Shown here one piece after another: positions 57,501-64,000 of a DNA stretch of 64,000 nt (its first letter is position 1; each line of letters begins with the position of its first letter). A program made the position numbers and the translations under genes. The notes under the pieces were generated by a model, which saw only the letters and a program-made list of their open reading frames with translations, was not told the origin of the DNA and did no database searches. The stretch spans positions 61,391,146 through 61,455,145 of the forward strand of contig CM048852.1 in assembly GCA_026545225.1 (NCBI GenBank), in the 5' to 3' direction. Source of the stretch: Cornus controversa (lineage: Eukaryota > Streptophyta > Magnoliopsida > Cornales > Cornaceae).

Positions 57501-58610
57501 TGCAGCAGGAGCCCTTTCTTCTTACTATTGTGGTTTGTTTTCTTTTTAGAGAAATGATATGGTTGAGTACTTTGGAGAGCAGCTGTCTGGTTTTGCCTTC
57601 ACTGTCAATGGATGGGTTCAATCTTATGGATCTCGTTGTGTGAAGCCACCTATCATCTATGGTGATGTGAGCCGTCCGAAGCCAATGACTGTCTTCTGGT
57701 CTTCTATGGCTCAGAGCATGACTGCCCGCCCTATGAAGGGAATGCTTACTGGCCCTGTGACCATTCTTAACTGGTCCTTTGTCCGAAATGACCAGCCCAG
57801 GTATTTTAAAAACCTGCAAAAGAGGGGGAAAGTACAGAAAGGAAATCATTGTTATATTAGTTTATCTTTCTGATATTATTATTTTGTAACACGTTATTAT
57901 TTCTCTATTCCCAGATTCGAAACTTGCTACCAGATTGCATTGGCCATCAAGGATGAAGTGGAGGATCTTGAGAAAGCTGGCATCAATGTCATCCAAATCG
58001 ACGAGGCTGCTTTGAGAGAAGGCTTGCCTCTTAGAAAGTCGGAGCAAGCTTTCTACCTGGATTGGGCTGTCCACTCCTTCAGGATCACCAACTGCGGTGT
58101 CAAAGACACCACCCAGGTTTTTCTCTCCACCATTCACTCCCATTTTTCATATCTTGACTTGGGTTATTTGCTTTTTTATTCCCATTTTAGTTATCAATTT
58201 TCTGTCAATGTACTGATCGCTCATCTGTTGATAACTGACAGATCCACACCCACATGTGCTATTCAAACTTCAATGACATTATCCACTCAATCATTGACAT
58301 GGATGCCGATGTAATCACCATTGAGAACTCGCGTTCTGATGAGAAGCTCCTCTCAGTCTTCCGCGAGGGAGTGAAGTACGGTGCTGGAATTGGACCCGGT
58401 GTCTACGACATCCACTCCCCCAGAATTCCATCAACAGAGGAGATTGCTGACAGAATCAACAAGATGCTTGCAGTGCTCGAAACCAACATCTTGTGGGTTA
58501 ATCCTGACTGTGGGCTAAAGACTCGCAAGTACACCGAAGTGAAACCAGCCCTTCAAAACATGGTCGCTGCCGCCAAGCTCCTCCGCACCCAGCTTGCCAG
58601 TGCCAAGTGA
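54599..58610 (+). CDS. METE: Cobalamin-independent methionine synthase (11 coding exons)
   Basis: Transfers a methyl group from 5-methyltetrahydrofolate-polyglutamate to homocysteine, the last step of methionine synthesis and the step that recycles homocysteine for S-adenosylmethionine. No transit peptide is seen, so it is the cytosolic type. Coding exons: 54599-54948, 55040-55127, 55841-55968, 56066-56457, 56544-56707, 56850-56930, 57032-57198, 57285-57390, 57550-57800, 57915-58116 and 58242-58610. All are GT-AG and phase-consistent. They total 2,298 nt, or 765 residues, the usual plant length. The N-terminus [20 protein letters not shown] is canonical. Zinc ligands fall where expected: His647 and Cys649 (HTHMC), Glu671 (ITIEN), and the Cys of [10 protein letters not shown]. 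The homocysteine-binding IGSFPQT segment is in exon 7. The gene is intact. Its promoter lies in the palindrome at 52617-53339. Confidence 0.97.
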
Positions 58611-60214
58611 GCGATTTTGAGAAGAAAAGTGGAAATTCAGCTTCTTCACAGAATCGATTATTTCCAATTAAAACTGCATTAAAGGAAAATCCTCTATTGA
58701 TTATAATTACATTCCAATTAAATTGTAGTCTGCCCCATCTGCATTTTGTTTTCTTTCTCATTGTTTTGTGGATTTTTATTTTAAATATATGACGTGTTCT
58801 AGGGCTTTATTTTACCTTCAATTTGTTTGAAAGGCATCAAATTGATTAGTGTACCTCTATGGATGGAAAATTGAAGAAATGTTATCAACAGTTTGTGTAT
58901 TGATAATTTGATCCATGTGGGATGTGTGTTGTTATATCTTTGCCATCTCTTCATTGATATTAAAGCCTCCGAGTGGTGTTGGTTCACCTTTTTTGCCTTC
59001 AATTTACTCGTACCATTTGCAGATCTGCCTGTGTTTAGAATTTAGATGCACTTCTCGCGCGCGCGTGAGAGAGAGAGAGCAAATTAATTATTCATTCCAA
59101 AATTGAGAGAAAATTTGAACTCTTAATCCAGTTCACTATTTTGGTTGCATTTTATAATTTATTTAAAAATTCAATCCTCTTGTTCAAATAGTTAGAATCA
59201 GAAAAGTAGATACTTGTAATTTACTGTAAAATATATTTAGATAGTGATGGCCCATTTGATATTATTCTTTAAATTTAATAAATATGTTTGAAAGAGTTGT
59301 TGCAAAACCACACAGTAGGGACTCTTCCTTGTTATGGCCTCGACTTTGCAGAGCTTTGGCTCACGACGGTTCCTCTTCTCTAATTTAATGCATACGCTTT
59401 CCATAAAATAAAAAATAAAAAGTAAAAAACATTTAAGATTTTGTACTTTTATATTTCTTTTAGGTATGGACAATATTATCATTGTAGCTTTTGTTAACCG
59501 CAGATATGGGAAAGGTGTACTGTTTTTTTATTTTTTAATGTGCCACTGGTGCTTATTGTTCCTCTATATATATAGAAAGGAGTTAGTGCTTTATGGAATG
59601 CATTGAATTCGTATTCTAATTACAATATAATTAAATTCGTATTTATTTACAAAAAGAGCTTTTAAAACTCAATGAATTAATAATAAATGAACTATCAGAC
59701 TTAGAACCACCATTGCTTGTGTATTGCTACGGAGCCCACCCGAGAAATTGGAAGAAAAATGGAAATACTATCTGGTTTATATTGTGAGGGATAATTTGAA
59801 ATTTGATTAGGAGTGAAAAAAACTTGGTCTAAAAATGAATGGTTAAACTTATTTTTTTTGTTTTGATTGGTATATAGAACTACATATGCACACTGTCTTT
59901 ATTGAAATTCGAACCCTGAAAAGGTCAGGACGTTTTTGTCGCTGGACCAATTAGACTTTGACTGGTTAAAATAATAAAACAAGTCATAAGCAATGCTCGA
60001 TTTGTTCGACTAAAATTAATTTAAATGATCATTTAATATAATAATAAGGTGATTTGAGCCATTTTACATCATTAAGAAGTTTAGGCATATAGAAATTACT
60101 TCACCACCGACTGTCCCACCGGGAAGGCTAAAGATAATTTGACAACCTCACTGACCATATTTTTTTAAAAAGTTTCGTATTTGACAAATCTCATGGAGTT
60201 GAGAGATATTCACC

Positions 60215-60252
<38 letters not shown>

Positions 60253-60398
60253 TATTATTATTATTATAATAGTAATACATAAGGGCATGTTTGGGGTGCT
60301 TAAAAAGAGAAATGCAGAGATAATATATCCTAAATTCGAAACCTACGTCGGTCATCTTTAATCTCCGTTGTTTTCCCTCTTTATGTACGAGTATTACT
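58611..60398. other. METE 3' flank and intergenic spacer
   Basis: TTTTAAATATATGACG near 58780 and AATTAATTATTCATT near 59080 are candidate 3'-end signals. A GCGCGCG/(GA)n stretch lies at 59055-59080. (TAA)n followed by (TTA)n at 60216-60270 makes a perfect trinucleotide palindrome. No gene. Confidence 0.55.
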
Positions 60399-60591
60399 TT
60401 GTCCTTAAGTTTTGTTGAAGACCTCGCAACGGCTTACTTTTTAAGCAAGTCCTACATCCGCCAAATCTCTCTCTCTCTCCCCTCTTTCTACAAATCTAAA
60501 CCCCCTCCTCCAGTTGCAGCCAATCCCTCCTCATTTTCTCTCTCTACTCGTCAACAATTAGACCTCTTTTCTCTCTCTAGATTTCTTTAAA

Positions 60592-60865
60592 ATGTACAAA
60601 TCAAAGCTTCAAGAGCTTTGTCATCAAGAATCATGGAACTTACCAGAGTATTCGCCGTCAAAAATTGGCTCCGACCACAACCCTCGCTTCACAGCCACAG
60701 TCACTGTAAACGGCATCGTGTTTGAGACACCCGATCAATACCGATCCTCCAAGGAAGCTCAGAACACAGCGGCTGAGATGGCTTTTCATCATTTCACCAT
60801 CCCCAAACCTCAAAAGAAGTTGCCAAATAAACCGCTCTGCAATGCCTCATTTCCTTCATCTTCTG
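60592..60865 (+). CDS. Double-stranded RNA-binding protein, first exon (partial gene)
   Basis: This exon encodes one double-stranded RNA-binding domain from the very N-terminus: MYKSKLQELCHQESW (helix 1), DHNPRFTATVTVNG (strands), and SSKEAQNTAAEMAFHHF (helix 2, with the conserved AQNTAAEMA face). That covers residues 1 to about 68. It resembles the plant DRB family, closest in pattern to DRB4-like proteins, which partner Dicer-like enzymes in small-RNA processing. That subfamily assignment is from memory of the family pattern. A donor G|GTATATT ends the exon at 60865 (274 nt, phase 1). The open frame to 61005 simply reads into the intron. Later exons, including a second domain, were not found before 64000, so the gene probably continues past the window. 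An upstream pyrimidine-rich leader (60465-60590) fits a 5' UTR. Confidence 0.85.
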
Positions 60866-62360
60866 GTATATTAAACATTGTTTCCTTCTCTCTCTATTTA
60901 TGGAATATACATGTGTGTGTTTTTTACATATCTATTTGTGTGCACATAATTATGAATATCAAAGCATTTTCCAGTAATCTGTTACGCTTTTTTTCTGTTT
61001 CATGAAGTAGATTGTTAAGAGAAAAGGTAAAACCCTAGTATTTTTATTATATGTTTTTTTCAGCTACCTTTGATTCTTTTAATTTAAATTTTGTTTAATG
61101 GTTCTGCTTAGTAAGTTTGTTGTTGGCTTTAATGGTTGCTGTTCTGATTTTTTATGTGAAATTTTGTATTTTCTTTATAGATAATTTTTTCTCTTTTAAT
61201 ATATATTGGGCCTAAGTGTGTAGTTCCTACCTTTTACAAAGTCGTGGGGTCCGTGGGGAGCCTGAGTAAAGTAAAACTTATGTATGATAGACATGTATAT
61301 TTTGTACACCCATTTGAAATGATTCAAAATACATAACACAAACTAGTAAAAAAATTTAAAGATGAACTTTTTGGCAGATAGAAGAGGTTTAGCTAAATCA
61401 ATATACACATATCCTTTAATTTTGTACATGCATTCAACCAAATCAAATATCCTGCAAATGTGCAATAATTAAAGGCTATAATTATGTAGATTTGAAATAT
61501 AAACTATGTTACCATAATAAGCTATATCATTTAGATTTCAAATAAAAATGTTGTCATCATAGTATTATAAATAAAGTGTCATGTAATTTTAGTCAATTAT
61601 AATCTTACGAATCCTGAATAACAAATGTTTGATATAATTAAAAAATATGGTCTGTCTCATAAGACAGTGTCCTGAATAACGAATATTTGATATTAAGTAC
61701 TTAAAAAGATGGTCTGTTCTCATAAGACAATGATTTGGTACAGAGCATGTTAACCATGGGTATCTAAAATAAAAGAAGATGATATGATTAGAAGATTATA
61801 AAACAAACACGATTACTCAGAGCCTGGCACCTACTAAAAGGTGTGCTTGAGGGCTTTCTGTGTGTCTGATTGAAGGGGCCTCACTCATTATAAAATAGGG
61901 CAGTATAGATAACTCTTGACCAGCTTGGGGCTTTTCCAAGGTCTGAGCAACAATATGGCTTCCCCCATGTTCGAAGACAGGAAGAGGGTCATGGTAGTTA
62001 GTTGACCAACATATAACTAATAGCCACATCTTTTGCATTGAATTGTTTGCTTGCGTTATTTATGGATGAACTTGCATATTTTTAGATAATGTCATTTGGT
62101 ATATGTTGCTTGCTGTAGATATATTTTAACAACAAAATTATAGTTGGGGACAATTTTAGGCTACATCTAATGAGGAGATACTATAAAATCTAAAATTATA
62201 GTTGGAACTTGATGATCTAGAGGTACCCAATAGTGTCCATTTTAATTATCTTGAATTGATTATTCACGAGGAAGGGAGATTGAATTGGATATGGAATTAG
62301 AGTGGTACATATGATGAGGAGAAAAAATGGGTTATGCTCAATATAGAATTATTAATTGTA
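60866..62360. other. Presumed first intron of the dsRNA-binding gene
   Basis: AT-rich with no second dsRBD exon visible. 61611-61735 contains two ~70-bp copies of a phrase with CCTGAATAAC(A/G)AATRTTTGATAT and GGTCTG(T)TCTCATAAGACA. A minus-strand ORF at 61817-62038 has no recognisable domain. Confidence 0.5.
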
Positions 62361-62369
62361 GAAAAGGAT

Positions 62370-62530
62370 AAAAGAATGAGATAGATGACTGGCATTACAA
62401 GAAAGAGAAACATATTAGAAATGAATGCACAAATGAGAAGTTAGAAGTGGCATTGATTGAATATAAAATAAGGGGAAGTTGTTTGAGATGGTTTGGGCAT
62501 GTGCAACATAAACCAACTAATGCACAGTGG
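62370..62530 (+). pseudogene. RTE-type LINE reverse transcriptase C-terminal fragment
   Basis: In one frame from about 62413 the conceptual peptide includes RNECTNEKLEVALIEYKIRG followed by SCLRWFGHVQHKPTNA. This matches the conserved tail of plant RTE/LINE reverse transcriptases (RNEDIREK...LRWFGHVQRRPT-type). The upstream WMTGITRK part is in a shifted frame. Only this tail is present, on the plus strand within the presumed intron. Confidence 0.75.
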
Positions 62531-62945
62531 AAAATAGTTTTTAACATTCTAAAGAATTTTCTGAGTTAGTCTTTTAAATTTATCCTTGGACTAGAATTTT
62601 CTATGAGTAACTCTTTGTTCGTAAGTTTTTCCCCAAAAGCTTAAGTTTGATGGATGATCATTTCTTATTTTCTTAGGCACTTATTCAAAGGTTGTGTTAT
62701 ATGCATTTCTGGATTGAATTTGTACCCTAATTTATATTTTATTATTTTTCTTCGGGCTTTCCTAATCTTAGTTGGCATGAAGATTTTAGCTGCTTGGAAT
62801 TCAATCACCGGAAAAATGGGCTTCTTGAATGCTCCACATGATAATAACTTAGTTTAATTGTGAGAGAGAGTACTAATTATCTTGGCCTCTTCATCATATT
62901 TCTTCATTAATTTGTATTTGTTTTTATCTTTTTTATTTACACTTT

Positions 62946-63351
62946 TTCGTTTGGAGGAGGTTGGGGGGGGGGGGGGGGGGGGGGGGGGGAGGAAGAAAGA
63001 AGGAGTGTGTGTGTGTTTGTTATGGTAGGGGCCATAGTTTGGTGCAACAATGGTAAGATTTCAGGTTGACCAGTCCAGTCCAGTCTTCCTAGCATTCCGC
63101 ATATATGGTACTGTCACTGGTAATGACATTTTTGTTTCTAGTAGGTGTCCCCAACCCTTCGTTTGGAGGAGGTTGGGGGGGAGGAAGAAAGAAGGAGTGT
63201 GTGTGTGTTTGTTATGGTAGGGGCCATAGTTTGGTGCAACAATGGTAAGATTTCAGGTTGACCAGTCCAGTCCAGTCTTCCTAGCATTCCGCATATATGG
63301 TACTGTCACTGGTAATGACATTTTTGTTTCTAGTAGGTGTCCCCAACCCTT
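62946..63351. repeat. Tandem duplication of a ~192-bp unit containing a poly-G tract
   Basis: Unit 1 (62946-63157) and unit 2 (63158-63349) both start TTCGTTTGGAGGAGGTTGG and end TAGGTGTCCCCAACCC. By eye they are identical except for the G run: 27 G (62963-62989) in unit 1 versus 7 G (63175-63181) in unit 2. Both carry ACCAGTCCAGTCCAGTC. The event is either very recent or an assembly artefact. Confidence 0.92.
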
Positions 63352-64000
63352 TTTGGGTTGTGCTGGACTGTGTGATTCAACTGAATAATTGTTGGGGCAT
63401 GGTTAGAGAACCCTGCATTTTAGTGCATATTTCTTTACTTCCTTGGTCTTTCATTTCATCACATTCCAAAAAAACTTATTCAATTACAACAAATTAACCG
63501 CTAGTGCACCTTCAAACTCACAAGTGGCAGCGCTAATGGGTGGCAAAAGAGGCACCTTACTCCATTTTCTTCATCATATCTGCAAAGTAGCAGAACTTAA
63601 CTTTTGTTACCACAATGGCCTTGGGGCTTGAATAAATCTCTATCTGTTTTGTATGGAAATATTGCAGCGAGTACCATTGGAATCGTGTAATAATTTAGCA
63701 TTATATTTTCTTTTGTGCTTAACCAACTCAATATGTTATCTATAACGTCATGTGTGGTTTACTAGGTTAGTCTTATAAATATGTTTTTTGTTCTCTGAGT
63801 CTATGAATTGCTGTTAGGATAATGCTTGTGGGTTAATGCAGAGAAACAGAATGGAATGCAATTCTTATAAGATACAATTCCAAATTTGTTGTGCATAAAA
63901 AGTTTACATTGTTTTTATCGGTTTCTCATACACTGCAAGTTTTCTACTTGACATATGAATCTTGATATTAAACCTTCCACCAGAGACACGCTGAGGCCCA
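63352..64000. other. Right end of window, no confident exon
   Basis: Expected to be intronic or intergenic. ORFs at 63297 and 63443 have no domain. A CACCAG acceptor-like site at 63984 leads into AGACACGCTGAGG, but joining it to the exon at 60592 in phase 1 gives a stop codon, so it was not used. Confidence 0.45.

Noticed and set aside
58498..58761. Minus-strand ORF over the METE 3' end
   Set aside because: Shadow of exon 11 and the 3' UTR.
61817..62038. 73-residue minus-strand ORF in the presumed intron
   Set aside because: No recognisable motif, and it lies opposite the dsRNA-binding gene's intron.
63984..64000. Possible second exon of the dsRNA-binding gene after a CACCAG acceptor
   Set aside because: Joining in the phase required by exon 1 gives GAG ACA CGC TGA, an immediate stop, and no second dsRBD residues are visible.
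1..64000. tRNA, rRNA, snRNA genes, CRISPR arrays and organelle-derived DNA
   Set aside because: No cloverleaf with A/B boxes, no ribosomal core sequence, no regularly spaced identical short repeats and no recognisable plastid or mitochondrial gene were noticed by eye. A covariance-model scan would be needed to exclude small RNAs.

Overview
This is an AT-rich nuclear plant segment, almost certainly from a eudicot. It has intron-containing plant genes, Ty1/Copia, LTR, CACTA, MULE-like, hAT and Tourist-type transposons, and many (TA)n tracts. A full VAPYRIN homologue suggests a host lineage that forms arbuscular mycorrhiza. The species cannot be named from this window alone.

Four genes are well supported. 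A small single-exon phytocystatin lies at 17249-17524 (+). An intronless VAPYRIN homologue (MSP domain plus ankyrin repeats) lies at 35545-37158 (+). A complete 11-coding-exon cobalamin-independent methionine synthase lies at 54599-58610 (+); its spliced frame gives 765 residues, and it has a 5'-UTR intron. The first exon of a double-stranded RNA-binding protein lies at 60592-60865 (+), and the rest of that gene is not recognisable before the window ends. The four genes have no operon-like or pathway link; they are independent genes separated by repeats.

The rest is a layered repeat landscape. From 1 to 17 kb there is a MULE-type MITE with a 9-bp target duplication, a 4.5-kb non-autonomous CACTA element with TIRs and an ACT target duplication, a four-copy 180-bp tandem repeat, three dispersed copies of a 0.2-0.3-kb segment, and MITEs with iterated-word cores. 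From 18 to 33 kb there are two inverted copies of a 0.7-kb MULE-like element (one carrying a Tourist MITE) and a fragment of a third, a minus-strand solo LTR, and a decayed hAT transposase. From 38.6 to 43.8 kb there is a decayed Copia element with both LTRs, whose integrase-RT section is replaced by an LTR-like block. From 44 to 53 kb there are LTR and MITE relics, including a MITE nested in a MITE with both target duplications readable.

The most unusual feature is a ~0.72-kb imperfect palindrome (52617-53339) immediately upstream of the methionine synthase gene. Its right arm is that gene's putative core promoter and transcription start, and its left arm is an inverted copy of the same promoter, TATA box included. 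The centre is built of further direct and inverted copies of a ~60-bp unit. This makes a symmetric, outward-facing promoter pair whose left half faces no visible gene.
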